A stretch of DNA of 64,000 nt, from contig CM057337.1 of assembly GCA_030015575.1 (NCBI GenBank), positions 342,312,583 through 342,376,582 on the forward strand, given 5' to 3'. The position numbers were made by a program, and so were the translations under genes. Below are positions 25,451 through 37,129 of the stretch, piece by piece. Below the pieces are notes generated by a model that saw only the letters and a list, made by a program, of their open reading frames with translations, did no database searches and was not told the DNA's origin. The stretch is from Agapanthus africanus (lineage: Eukaryota > Streptophyta > Magnoliopsida > Asparagales > Amaryllidaceae). How positions within the stretch are numbered: the stretch's first letter is position 1; every line of letters starts with the position of its first letter.

Positions 25451-26929
25451 CTATAAGGAACACTGCGATGCAAAGCAAGAACCGTAGCTACCTGTTTTTG
25501 AAAATTCGATTCCACAACATCTTTTAGGTTTCTTTTCTTTCATTAATCACATTAATGAAGTCCCATCATTTAAGTCCACCTAAACATCACAGATAAATAC
25601 GACGTACACTTATGCCATCCGCATTTGCCTCGATGTCCCCTCATGCACCGTTAGGTTAGGTAACTAACGGCAGAGCGGGGCAGGGCTAGCACGGGTGTAA
25701 AACTTAAGTAACGCCTATATAATATATCATATATACTATATACAGTATTTATCACAGAACATCAAATGATCACATCACAGATATCGCAGCAGAAGAATCA
25801 TATGAAACATTGGATATACTAGGACGTCCGTGTTTTCAATACGAGCTAGTATAAAACACGGATTCCACGGTTGCGATGAATAGCCAAACCCACATCCCTA
25901 GACCCCTACGAGAGCGGCAAGCAACCCTACCAATTCAGGAGTTAGGAGACCCGGACTCGACTCCTCGAGTTGGTCTCCCACTGGACTCCAGAACCCAGTT
26001 ACTTGTGCTCTCCTCCTTGGGTCTATCCTAGTGCGGAAAAGTAATTAATATACAAATGGTGACATCTTCCGCAACCTGGAAGTGCCCCAATTAAAGAATA
26101 TTACATACAAGTTTTTACATGAATGAAAATGAAAAACACTCATCTCACATAAAAAAAAACCCGGCTATTCAAACACGACGATCCAATATAACATATCCAG
26201 CAACACATAACATCACATGTCATCAACGTAAGTAAATATACGCATCCCAATTGTCGTTGACATATAGCAACGAAACCGGCGATATCACATATTACACTTA
26301 CGGTCACAAAAAAAGAAAGTGTAAAACTACAACAGTTGGAATCCGCAATCTCTTTAGACATCGCATGCCTAATCAAATGAATTACTTAGACATCGCATGC
26401 CTGACAATTATAAACCCGCATTTTAGTCTCTATATCGAAAACACTTTTCAATATCAAGTCGGGCAATTCAACAGGATTCCCGACTTACTGATCGAATGCT
26501 CGTCGCAAACTTTAGTAGACGGTCGCACCCCCGATACCGTCGACGAAGTGCACTAAGGCGGAACACCGCTGCCGCGAGCACCCGAACGGATGCTTTCGGC
26601 GACGGGGTTCTCCTACAGTCACTTGGTCGAGGCTATGGGGTGTAGCTGTCTATTAAGTTTACCCGGCGAGTATCCGCGTACGCTACGTGATTGCGACGGA
26701 TTTTTTTGATCACATCAAAATTCCGTGGCAACCGATCAAGTGAGACTAAAGTGCTATGTTTATAACATTCAAATCAGTTATCTCATAACTACTTGTGTAT
26801 TCCAAATATTGTATCACATTCCAGATAAATAGAAAATATTAAATTTTCCGATCGAATATTCAAACACCCAAGTTTTCCCGAAATAGCTCAACACATGAAA
26901 TAAGTTTAAAAACGTTCACTTCATGCCTC

Positions 26930-27150
26930 AGTACCAACGGTCCAGCCGTAGAAGGGTCAAGCCAACGCCTCACATGTGGCACGTCGTACTGCCCCAAACC
27001 CAAAGGTTCAAAGGGCAGTTCAAGACGGTCACATAATCGAGTTAAGGTTTGTTGTCTTCTAGAGAGACAATCGCGTTACTTGCACTACTTAGAACGTCAT
27101 TAAACTACGGAAAAATCCAACAATTGGAAATTTCCCGGCAGGGGAAAAAG
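26930..27150 (-). pseudogene. Coding-like module in F leader shared with gypsy-like elements
   Basis: In element sense one frame reads …RRQQTLTRLCDRLELP, then FEPLGLGQY and RWLDPSTAGP. Element E reads KNETLTRLNDRVKAFEPSGL, then RQFYGAISEAWVCPSTAGP in the matching frame. The identity is high for elements whose other parts do not align. The protein family is not recognised. Confidence 0.7.
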
Positions 27151-27358
27151 TGGGTATTTATATCCGGCCGAACTTTTTAACATGTTTTAAAAAACCCGGA
27201 AAACCTTAAACGAGGTTAAAAATATCCGATCGAATCAATGAGTCCCCAATACACCCCAGAAAACTCAACTGTTGAGTATAATTAAAAGTGCCCAGAAACA
27301 TCAGTAATCACATACGGGGGAAACTGTACAAAATTGAAACCCTAATTCATCAATTGCG

Positions 27359-27403
27359 CCGCGGAACCGCCGCCAATGGCATGTAATTGCCGCGGTTCCG
27401 CGG
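27359..27403 (-). other. GC hairpin near primer site, element F
   Basis: Perfect 11-bp arms CCGCGGAACCG (27359-27369) and CGGTTCCGCGG (27393-27403), about 190 bp from the primer site. The same arms occur in J. Confidence 0.88.
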
Positions 27404-27590
27404 CCGTTTAAGTGAGTTACTCTCTCGTTTTCTACAGTTAATCTTATATTTCCCTGCACTATTTTCTGAGCATTTTTAATTGGGAAAAATCCACACTTTT
27501 GAAAATTGTACAGAGAGGGGTGAAAAACGGGGATTTCGTGTTCGATCGGACTTCTAACATCGTCTACACTTCGCCTAAAGCTCTAGCTAG

Positions 27591-27602
27591 GCTTTGATAC
27601 CA
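27591..27602 (-). other. Primer binding site of element F
   Basis: TGGTATCAAAGC on the minus strand, one change from the initiator-Met primer sequence, one base from the LTR end. Confidence 0.88.
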
Positions 27603-27603
27603 C

Positions 27604-29716
27604 TTTAGGGTTCCTAGGCACACTCAAGAGGTTCCACAAGGCATCAACCATGCCAAATTCAAAATTTTCATGTGCCGAGAAACCCTAAACTAGATCGATT
27701 ACTAGAGGTAAGGCGAAAACAAATGCAAGCAAACAACTTTTCTACTAAGTGAATGGAAATACAACCTTTGTAGATCCGGTCCTCCACTTCTTTAGCTCCG
27801 TGATGACGTCCCTTCGCTGCGACCACCAGGATCCCGGACTCTAGCGATGGTTTCGTCGGAGAAATGAGCGGGCTAGGTCGTTGACTTCGATGCCGAAGAT
27901 GATCTACGTCGAGGCAACTCTAACTCAAGCTCAATCTTCACTAGCTCATGAAACTTGTGAAGAAAACACCCTATACAACATGGCAAGTGGTAGAGGATGA
28001 AGAAATAGGAAGTGGGTTCACTTTGAATTTGGATTTCTCACTAGGTTTCAACACTTGTAAATTTTCTAGCAATGGTTTTCTTTCTTCTTGAAGAAGAAGA
28101 AGAAGAAAGAAAAAGAATGAATAATTGCAAAAAGAAAATTCAAGTGGAGACTTATCATTATGCAACCATGGGTGAAGTAAACTAATGTAGAGAATAAACT
28201 AGGGTTTAGATGAATGGTTAGGTTAAGGAAAGAAACAAAATGGTCAAAGCTTTTCAAAGCTTCATGAAGCTTCAAGTATAGAACAAAATAAGCCACCATT
28301 TTATTTCTTGCCAAAATAAATAAATAAATAAATAAATAATACCTTAACTATTAACCTAAACTATGGTTTAAATCATGCACACCCAAGTTTGCATGTATCA
28401 TCAAACATGATACATACTAGTGCACAAACATATATCATATATACAATGTGAACAATCTAGTGAGAAAATAATCTTAAGTGAACCAATACTAGTTAATGTA
28501 AAGTAATATATCAAATATATAATTATACATTAAATCATTAAATCAACACTTGATTTAATGATCCGGTCATACTGCATACAACCGACTAATATCAAGTGTA
28601 TCAATGTATCGAATCAACACTTGATTCGGTAACCCGGTTATATCTCATATAACCGTCCAATGATACATATCACGAGAATAGAATACAGTATCATATACTG
28701 GTATTATTCTCGGTCCCGCACATATCTCATATGCGCTCCTATTTCGTTTCGCTTGAGCCAGGAAACCTCTGTGTAGGACTTTAAAGACTCGTCAATACGC
28801 CGGCAGCAGGTGATGATCATATCAAACACCCACAAGCCGCAAGTGGTCTGCTAAACGTAACGGCCACCCGGGTATTGAGCGATCAAAAGATCAACGAGCA
28901 AGCCTGCTCACACTCCTGTGAATCCAACCAGTAACACTTACCGTACAGTCCGGTCTCGTCGTCTGATATGTCGCATATCTCGCCTAGGGGTGGTAAACGT
29001 CAGACCCCAATAGCTCGATAAGTCGTGTCGATATGAGGTCTATAATAGTTCGAGAAACTACTGGTAACACTTACCAGTAAATCTCAGCAACCCTGGCCAG
29101 GGATTTCCGGTTATAGCCAATCGAACACAGCGCAATATCAACTCCCTATACCGGGAGAGACGAATCCCCTCCTATCGCTCATTGCCTCCATGTGATTCGG
29201 GACTGTACCCAAAAACCACCGTTTTGCACGTCCTCTTGGACGTGGTAAGGTGGAAATCAAAGCACAGTGGAAATCACACAAGACTCTATGACGATCCGTC
29301 CAGTGTACCCAGTCTCCACTGAGCACCCGTATATCATCTCTGATGTCAAACACCAATGGATATGGGATCATCCATCGCCCATCTGTATGGGTCGAGAAGG
29401 TATACGCTAGTCTACTCTGGTATATCGATGCCCCATCTCGATATACCCACGACTAGGGACCTTGAAGGATGTACTTATGGACTACCATGTCCCTACTAGT
29501 ATGATATGCATCATAGTCCAGTTAGTCAAGTACACATCCTAAGGGCTTTACCAACATGTAACAGAGAGACAATCAGTGTACACGTTAAGGTAAAGAGCAA
29601 CCAGATAGCATACTATCATGTCGGGCAAGAAAGTCCTCCCTATATATGTCCAAGCATCCACTACAATATACATCCTATGTATAGTAATGGCCTCTAGGGC
29701 ATACATATAACTAAAA
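27604..29716 (-). repeat. Element F 5' LTR (right copy)
   Basis: A 2113-bp LTR matching 19460-21648. Both terminal dinucleotides have mutated (TT and AA on the plus strand). About 90 bp is missing at 29295, where 'gacgat' joins 'ccgtccag'. It is followed by GCTAC. Confidence 0.92.
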
Positions 29717-31265
29717 GCTACAAATCGGTTTCCACCAAAACTTTGCGGGGGTGCTATACGCCATCCACCCGACTTCCCCCGTAGATATAGATCTACTCAC
29801 TGTAGACTTCGCTTGCCGAAATCGATGACGCCCCGCTCCGTTGTCTCAGAATCCACGTGAAGGTACCTACAATATCAACACAATCGCAATCGCTATTAAA
29901 ATCAAGTTCTTAAATCCAAACGACACGCGCATTGCTCATAGGTTAGAACCTATAGCTTACGCGTACAAAACCAACCAAACAACCCTTGTTGTTGATGTAC
30001 AAATATCCAACAACCAAAAAAAATCCAAATATCAAAACTAAACATTTCAAAATACGGAAAACATAAACAAAATCACACTAATGTGCTCCCAGATTTTGAC
30101 TCAGGCCAAAAAGAGTTGCACAAACAAGTCTAGGGTGCTGTACATGGTGTATATGAGCTACTGGACCAACCTAGACCCTAAATACCCACATGGTGCCGGC
30201 CAAAACCCCACAAAATCCGGCCTCCTCGGCCAACAGGTTTCAGTTTGGGTTCGTATGGTCAGGGTGGCTTCCTATAGTCCCAATTAGGTCTCTAGAGTTG
30301 TTTGCTTCTCTTCGAAACTCCCCGGGTTGCTCCAGATTTCCCTGCACACCCTATATACTCACAAAACCGACATGAACAAAATCCTAAATTCATATTTTGG
30401 TTTCTATACTAAATTCCAGGTCTTTCAACAGCCACTAGAGTTCACTAATTTCCCACAATCACCTAAACCCTTCTCTAGAGATTTCTATCTTCACAACCAC
30501 CAACCCAATTCAACTTCTAAACTAACTAAAACATACGAAAACTAAAACTAACTAAATGGAAATGATTATACCTCATGGATGTCACTTAAGCAAACCCTAG
30601 AAGTCCCAATATTGTTAAAATCCCACTTTTCTTGGTCCATTGCGATGAGGGTGAGGAGGTGATCATTTTTTGTGAAAGGGGTATAAGGTTTTGATATGAT
30701 TTTGGAGGTGATTTTTGGGGTTGTAGGTGGAGCGAAGGGAGTTTGAGGAAGATGAAGAAGGAGATGAAATTGGTGGGGGAAAGGATAATGAGGCACCTCC
30801 CCTCTCTCAATTATTCTCACACTCTCTCTCTCCAAGCATGCTCACTCTCATCATGATGTCCCCTTTCTCTCTCCTTAAGTCATCATGACACTTTTTTCCT
30901 TTGTTTTCTTTTCTTGGCACAGTAAAATCATAACATAATACAACACAAATGAAATAACATGTAACATGGCATGGTGCACTAACCATAAAAACTGTAGAAA
31001 CACGGACTTGACCTAATCGCGATTAGCAGTGCACTAATCGGGTTTTTATCAAAACTGCATATAATAGATTTTTAAAATGCCAAATCCATTAAATATATTT
31101 TTAAATGAATAATTCATTTTAATTTCCAATTATTTCACAAATATTGGTATATATTTATACCTCTTTTCGAAAACCCCAATTTCGTAAATCGAACAGTTTT
31201 CGGGAAATATATTATTTTAGTATTAAATTCCAAAAATAATATTTTATATTTTCTGAAATATTACA
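29717..31265 (-). mobile_element. Element A 5' LTR, segment 1 (5' end of the LTR)
   Basis: The first 1.54 kb of A's LTR in minus orientation, starting TGTAATATTTCAG at 31265. It includes the CT-rich region (30700-30890) and a GAG|GTATAA sequence near 30570 (minus sense) that looks like a splice donor. From about 30285 leftward it is the reverse complement of B's LTR from about 31270 rightward, so the two make a large inverted repeat with 30285-31265 as its spacer. Confidence 0.87.
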
Positions 31266-32768
31266 CCAAATTAGGGTACTAGGAGACCACCCTGACCAGA
31301 CGAAGCCCAATGGAGATGTGGGGGCCGAGCTCGCCGGAATTGAGGGGTGTGTGGCCAGCCTGGTGAGGGAATGTGGGGTCTAGGTTGGTCCAGTAGGTCA
31401 TATACAACTTGTACTATATCCTAGACTTGTTTGTGCAACTCCTTTTCACCTGAGTCAAAATCTGGGAGCACTTTGGTGTGATTTTAGCTATATTTTCCAT
31501 ATTTTGAAATGTTTAGTTTTGATAGTTGGATTCGTATTTGGTTGTTGGATGTTTGTACATCAACAACAAAGGTTGTTCGATTGATTTTGTACACGTAAGC
31601 TATAGGTTCTAACCTATGAGCAATGCGTGTGCCGTATTGGATTTCAGAACTTGATTTTAATAGCGTGGCGATATGTGTTGTTATTGTAGGTACCTTCATG
31701 TGGATTTCGAGGCGACAGAGCGTGGCGTCATCGACTTCGAAAAGAAAGAAGTAAGTGAGCAGATCTATATCTACGGGGGAAGTCGGGTGGATGGCGTATA
31801 GCACCCACGCAAAGTTTTGGTGGAACTCGATTTGTACCATATAGTTAAGAAAACCTAGGTTAGGAAACTAGGGTTAGAGTTAAACGATTGTTAGTGAAAC
31901 CATATTATAAACTAAAGGATAGTTAGAAGTGTTTTGATACGACTAATATGTGATGATGGAATTTGAGCATGACGTTTGACGATATTGCCGTTTAGAGTAC
32001 TATAGGTTTAGATAGCCGACGTAATTGTGTCATCCGAACCATACCTATTTCCAAACCGAAGAATCATATGCATCTTTTAAACAGATACCTTGAGGGACGT
32101 TACGGATTTTCAAACGATATATTTTCCTTAAAAACACCATAACCACTACTTTCAAAACTACGATTCGCACCTTTTAAAAACTGATTGTATGGTTCGGGTA
32201 TGTATGTTAGATTAGATACGCATGCTTATAGTAAGATAAATTGTTTATGTAGAATTGATTCGATGTGAGATATAAATGTGATGAACAGAATGTACGATGC
32301 GATATGATGACTTAGTGATATGTTGGTATACGGATGAGAGTCGATTGAGATGTTTGATACCTTGTTGGTCCCCTGATATGAGTTTGTTATGGATGGGACC
32401 TGGGACATAGGTATATAGATATATATAGAATTTCATGAATCATGTGTGATATGTCATACGAGACGTTAGGTCCGAACTCCTCATTGTCGTATAGGTTGAT
32501 AGGATCCCTGATAGCTTAATGCCGTCGTACGATGATTTTCCGTACGTGATGAGTTTGACTTGAGGTTTGATCCATATCCTTGACTAGAGGATGCCGTACG
32601 ATGGATTATACCGTATGTGATGTTGTGTGGCTAGATGTCGATTGATAGATTCACCGACTCGGTCATGATAGATACGTATAACCGTCACCATATGCATATG
32701 ATTTACCTTATGCTGCATTCATGTTATTCGCATTGATTTACTTATACTTGTGCTAGTACACCTGCACC

Positions 32769-32834
32769 ATTATCGATGATATGTACGTTACACTTACACA
32801 AATTTGCCGGCTCACACACTTCATCATCGATAAT
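32769..32834 (+). other. Conserved LTR hairpin, element B version
   Basis: Arms ATTATCGATGAT (32769-32780) and ATCATCGATAAT (32823-32834) pair over 12 bp. The loop contains TTGCCGGCTCACAC. Confidence 0.88.
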
Positions 32835-32884
32835 TGCTATGTCACTACAAAGTAGGATTGTTGCATCAGGATATGACTCCTTAC

Positions 32885-33165
32885 ATGACATACTTGCGTA
32901 CATACATATTGTACACCCATACTTGCGTACATACATATTGTACACTCATACTTGCGTATATGGCACTTGTACATCCATATTGGCGCACATACATATTGTA
33001 CACTCATACATGCGTATATACCACTTGTACATCCATACTTGCGCATATACATATTGTACACTCATACATGCGTATATACCACTTGTACATCCATACTTGC
33101 GCACAAACATATTGTACACTCATACTTGCGTATATAGTACTTGTGCATCCATACCTACATACATA
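32885..33165 (+). repeat. 29-bp (58-bp dimer) tandem repeats in LTR B
   Basis: CTTGCG or a close variant recurs at 32893, 32922, 32951, 32980 and 33009. Alternate units are more alike, giving a 58-bp higher-order period. The long open frames across it arise from the repeat and have no known domain. Confidence 0.88.
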
Positions 33166-34219
33166 CTTATTGCACATACATAGATGATACTGGCTTTGGT
33201 TTTGGAGAATTGGGAACCGCAGAATATATTTTAAAACTGGAATCATATAAAAGAGCGGTTTTCCCTTAATATGTCACATCACTGTTCCATATTGCATGAT
33301 TTACGGATATGCTTACATTTCTATCATATGTCGCACACATCATGCTTTATGATTTTACGCATTGAGATATGCTGTTTTCCTGAGATTTCTGGATTTAAGA
33401 ACCGTGGTCATTTTAAAAGAAAGTATGTATTGTGTTAAAAACCCAGTTTCTCTTGATATGATATTTTAGTGCGTCCACTATGCGTTTTCTCGGTTCTGAG
33501 ACGTGTGACTTATGAAATCCGATTCGAAGAGCTGGATGAGGCCGATTGCGGATACATGGTGGACCCGGTATGGTACCCCGGGGCGAGAACGGATTGCTGT
33601 GCAGTAGACGGTGAGCCTGACAGAGGGACCACTACCTACCGGTGATAGTATTTAGGCTCGGCGGATATCCAGAGGATGCCGACCGGAGTTGAGAGATGAG
33701 ATGGGCGGATCCGGATTGACGGAGCCTGAAGGCCGATCCAGACTGACGGAGCCCGAGATATGAGGATTTACGTGTTGATGCTGGACACGGGTTTTCATGA
33801 TGTTTCGAGTATCGATGCTGGGCACTTAGGTTCCATGATTTTGATGTGTCGCGAGGGACACATGTTGATTTATATCCTCATACTTTCATGCATATTCTTT
33901 TATGATATTTACATGCATGATGTTGTGTCAGTGGTTAACATGTGGACGAGATCCACATGTATACATACATTGATTATATGGTTGGACGAGATCCACATGC
34001 ATACATACATTGATTATATGGTTGGACGAGAGATCCACATGCATATATGCATTGATTATATTGTTGGATGTTATCTATATGCTGATAGGCATTTTTTTTC
34101 TGTTGTTGGCACATATACAGACCCGGTCACCCTAGATATCATAGTATTACCTTTATGATATAGTTGACCTAGGAGTCGTTGTTTATTCGATTTTTATCTG
34201 TAGATGTTTTTCTACTCAA

Positions 34220-34232
34220 GAGTTGGCAACTC
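34220..34232 (+). promoter_or_regulatory. Invariant palindrome GAGTTGGCAACTC in LTR B
   Basis: The same 13-mer as in I, C and E. It is followed about 25 bp later by CAGTTCTTGCAG|GTT, which resembles a 3' splice site. Confidence 0.7.
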
Positions 34233-34907
34233 ATCCTCGTTATGCCACAGTTCTTGCAGGTTAACCGCATGGATCAGTAGCGGTATCGATGGCACACAGT
34301 TGCTTTCTGGTGATTGCCTTGATAGGTGGGACATTTGTATCGTACCAACTCTTGTATTTATATTTCACATTGTATCTAGTCAACTCCATCAATCAAACTA
34401 GTAATTGTGTAGGTAATGAGACTTAGCAAGACTTGTAGTTGTGAGACTTGAGCGAAGGGTTTTAAGTCCGCATTTGGGAATGATGTCTTACTTATTTCTT
34501 TATCTTTTGTGGTGAACTTCGCCGTTGGGCGTCGTATACTTACATTTACACTCTTGTGTGGCTGTGATCCGCCGGTTGGCGAAGTGCTAGCTCCTACTTG
34601 GGGATGACATTATTCTTGTTATGTATTTGTGGTTTTAGATCAAAATATACAAAGGAAGTGCTGCCCAAATTTCTTAAAGAAGAAACACGTTTTCAAACTA
34701 GTAAATTTCACTTGCATTTTTATGTTCCTTTTTTATGCATTAAGAAAACTTGATTTTATTATACCTTTATTTCAAAACTTCACCTCCTTTATTTTCTTAA
34801 AAAGGTTTAGATTTCTGGGTTTCAGCTTACTTGAATTACGTTACGCCTTTAGACGTTGCGTGATTTAAGCGCTGGTCACGAGCTAATATTTCGGGTCGTG
34901 ACAAAGT

Positions 34908-34919
34908 TGTTATCAGAGC
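34908..34919 (+). other. Primer binding site of element B
   Basis: TGTTATCAGAGC, one change from the initiator-Met primer sequence, four bases after the LTR end. Confidence 0.88.
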
Positions 34920-37120
34920 ACTGGGTTTAACCTTTGTTCGAGTCTATATTTGACTATGTGGAGTCTAGGGCGGGTATGTATTTCGGAACCTAGGCTTGAC
35001 CTTACGGAACTTAGATTTGAACGGAGGGGGGGGATTAAACCCGAACTTTCGTTTCATAGGTTGACCCTGATTGATGGAGTAGGTAGCTTGGGTAGAGTAA
35101 CGTACCATATGTATGTTTCGTGGCATATTTACGATACGATACTCCACTTAAAAAACCTTAGGATGTACATCCATTTGAGATCTTTGATTATATTCGTTTC
35201 CGTGATCATACCCTCATTGATGTTGTTCCTTCCTATGATCATGTATCCACTCTGGATCTGTCGCTCCTTTCATGCCCTTGATCTGTTTTCTTCGATACAC
35301 GCTTGAGGTTCCTGTCACCTTGGTTTGAGCGCAGATTGAGCTGCTGCTAGTGTTGCGGTCAGGGCGAGCTCATCTGGTACGAGGACTAACCATCATGTTT
35401 TCTAGTGACACGGGAACGTCTCGATGTAGTGTTTATGTTATGACCTCTTGTTGAAGCTAGTGTTTGGTTTTACACCGGATGATTGGGCCATTGTTAGAGC
35501 TGCCGGTTGTGAAAGTACTGTTGATATACAGCCTACCCCAAGGATCGTAATGTCATCTACCGTATGGACGGATGACCCAGCTGTTGCTGAGATTGATGGG
35601 ATGTCTCTTCCAGAGCTGATGAGCTGAGATCGTTGGAGCTTCCATCCAGAAATGCGATGGAGGATAGCTAGTCTATCCCGAGCTGAGAGATGAAGGTGAT
35701 TCGTCAGATTGATGCGCCGACGCAGATCCAGTTGAGTTGAAGATTTTCAGTGTGGAGAGTCATACTCAGATCTAGAGTAGACCGATCCAGAGATGGCCGT
35801 TGATGTATCGTCTTTCATGGAGGATTAAGGCATTGTTTAGCATGCGGACGAAGGGTATTCACATGTCGGCTAGGCGAAGCTAAAAAGTTCAAGCGAGTGT
35901 CAGAAACCCATTTTTCCCAAGTTTAAAGTATTCAGAGGTACATGTAAGTAATTCTGTGGGCCCTCTAGAAGAATGAAACCCTAACCCAACATGATGACCA
36001 TGGAACCGCTTTTGAACCTTAGGGTTTGTGGCAGTTTAGCAGTGCCATCAGTGAGGCTTGGGTTTGCCCTTTTTCGCCTGGTCCAGAGGTACTGTGGTAT
36101 GTACCAGATATTATTAAACTGTGCTCAGGTGTTGAGCTTTCGGGAAAATTTAGGACCTTGATGACTCGATCCAAAAGTTTAGCGTCGTCCTGATATCATG
36201 TGATAAGAGATCAGCAAGCTGACCAGTTTCAGATAGAGGACCTCACCAAGATGCGTTGTGAGTTGATCAAGAACGGACGAGTAATGAGTATTCCTCTGAT
36301 GGTTGGGACGAGTTCCCGAGGACGTGTTCGGCTAGAGATCTTCTACAGAGTGATGAAGACACCGAGTTCGTGATTTCGAGTCCGTGTGAGAGACTTCGGA
36401 TTGACCGTGGCCGAGAACAGTTGTAGTGCGCAGATAGCATGACGTGGCATCAAAGTGGACGATGATACGGACGAGTGGAACCAGAGGTTCGCGCGAGATG
36501 CTAGTGAGCTGTTATTACTCCCCGTCGAGATCAAAGATCTGAAATTCTTACAGAGGCGTTGGGATGCGGCCAATTCCCGAGGAAATGTTGTGCTGAAAAT
36601 GCAGATGTCCAGAAAGTGAGAAAAGTTTATGCAAGAGTACCAGCCTCCGTATAATTCGGCTTAGGCGAGATTGGAAGACACCCTGAGTAGGTTCCTTCCA
36701 GGACACTGCTGCGATGAGATTTGCACCCAGGATCAGTTGTGTTATGTGTATTTAGAGGGCCAGAGGCTGACGCCGGTGACGCGCTGCTTTATGAGTGATC
36801 ATACAAATTGGCCGAGAGATGACCAAAGAAGTGCCAGAATGGAATCGTTCCCGTTGGCACACCCGACCGGGCCGATGAGCCGATGGATTGCGAGATTGGT
36901 AAATCCACAGAGAAGATAAGGATCCAGAGACTGAGGACGCCAGACCATGAGCAGGAGGCAAGCGGATATTCTTGTTCTGCCGGTTTTAGGCGCACCGTTT
37001 TATTTTTAGACATTGTAGGAGATGTACCTCAATATCATTTTTTGTGACTTGTGTTTGTGATCCGAGTATCACTCTTATATCGCTTGGATTTGAGTTTTGA
37101 TGATTGGGTATCATGATATT
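34920..37120 (+). pseudogene. Element B interior: degenerate coding-like remnants of unknown function
   Basis: Broken frames run from about 35000 to 36960. A readable stretch near 36015-36185 gives GLWQFSSAISEAWVCP, then SPGPEVLW and GVELSGKF. Further on, about 36200-36920, come short peptides such as LLLPVEIKDLKFLQRRWDAA and EYQPPYNSA. Counterparts occur in A and E. No polymerase, protease or integrase motif is visible. By position (just after the primer site) this would be gag, but I cannot confirm it. Confidence 0.55.
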
Positions 37121-37129
37121 AGTTTTCGT

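Larger units (their letters stand above)
24463..27590 (-). other. Element F long leader, no recognisable gag
   Basis: About 3.1 kb between the primer site and the pol relic. In element sense it contains the GC hairpin (27359-27403), the coding-like module shared with A/B/E (26930-27150), a duplicated box (about 25228-25300 and 25380-25450) and three copies of CCTTGACGAAAGCCAACAAA (24898, 24982, 25073). The last part is a pyrimidine tract ending in CAG (24460-24462). No zinc knuckle or other gag signature was found. Confidence 0.75.
19460..29716 (-). mobile_element. Element F: Ty1/copia retrotransposon, complete in structure, defective, TSD GCTAC
   Basis: A 10.3 kb element in minus orientation. 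LTRs lie at 19460-21648 (3' LTR in its own sense) and 27604-29716 (5' LTR). GCTAC occurs on both flanks (19455-19459 and 29717-29721). A primer site TGGTATCAAAGC is at 27591-27602 and a purine tract at 21649-21660. The flanking DNA joins into A's LTR exactly as in the uninterrupted copy in element B. The LTRs differ at roughly 3% of positions by eye, plus a deletion of about 90 bp in the right LTR near 29295. It is the same family as element J. Confidence 0.95.
1..31265 (-). mobile_element. Element A: gypsy-like LARD-type LTR retrotransposon, partial, host of nested insertions
   Basis: This element reads on the minus strand. Its 5' LTR starts with TG at 31265 and ends at 2747, followed by an initiator-Met primer site and an interior that runs off the left edge. 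Two later insertions (solo LTR I with copia H inside it, and copia F) split the LTR into three pieces that join cleanly when one copy of each 5-bp target duplication is removed, giving an LTR of about 4.34 kb. The interior has no pol. Position by position it is the reverse complement of element B, so A and B are one family. A lies inside B's 5' LTR: B's similarity to A's LTR starts exactly at 31266 and B's first ~1 kb is missing there. The outer end and second LTR are outside the window. Confidence 0.88.
31266..34903 (+). repeat. Element B 5' LTR (5'-truncated by element A)
   Basis: It ends …CGTGACA at 34903. It contains the conserved hairpin (32769-32834), CGTACG motifs (32455-32620), a 29/58-bp tandem array (32885-33165), the GC-rich block (33555-33650), ACATTGATTATATGGTTGGA repeats (about 33950-34070) and the invariant palindrome (34220-34232). 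It serves as the uninterrupted reference that proves the I and F insertions in element A. Confidence 0.88.

Noticed and set aside
30566-30835. 89-codon minus-strand frame near the start of A's LTR
   Set aside because: It lies in a CT-rich low-complexity region, is not kept in E or C, and is probably leader sequence.
32776-33187. Two overlapping open frames of 117-135 codons
   Set aside because: They follow the 29/58-bp LTR repeat and are not kept in the homologous LTRs of A, C, E or I.
34920-37120. Captured host gene fragment in the interior of B
   Set aside because: No recognisable plant protein, no intron pattern, and the same segment occurs in A and E, so it belongs to the family; capture cannot be excluded but is unsupported.
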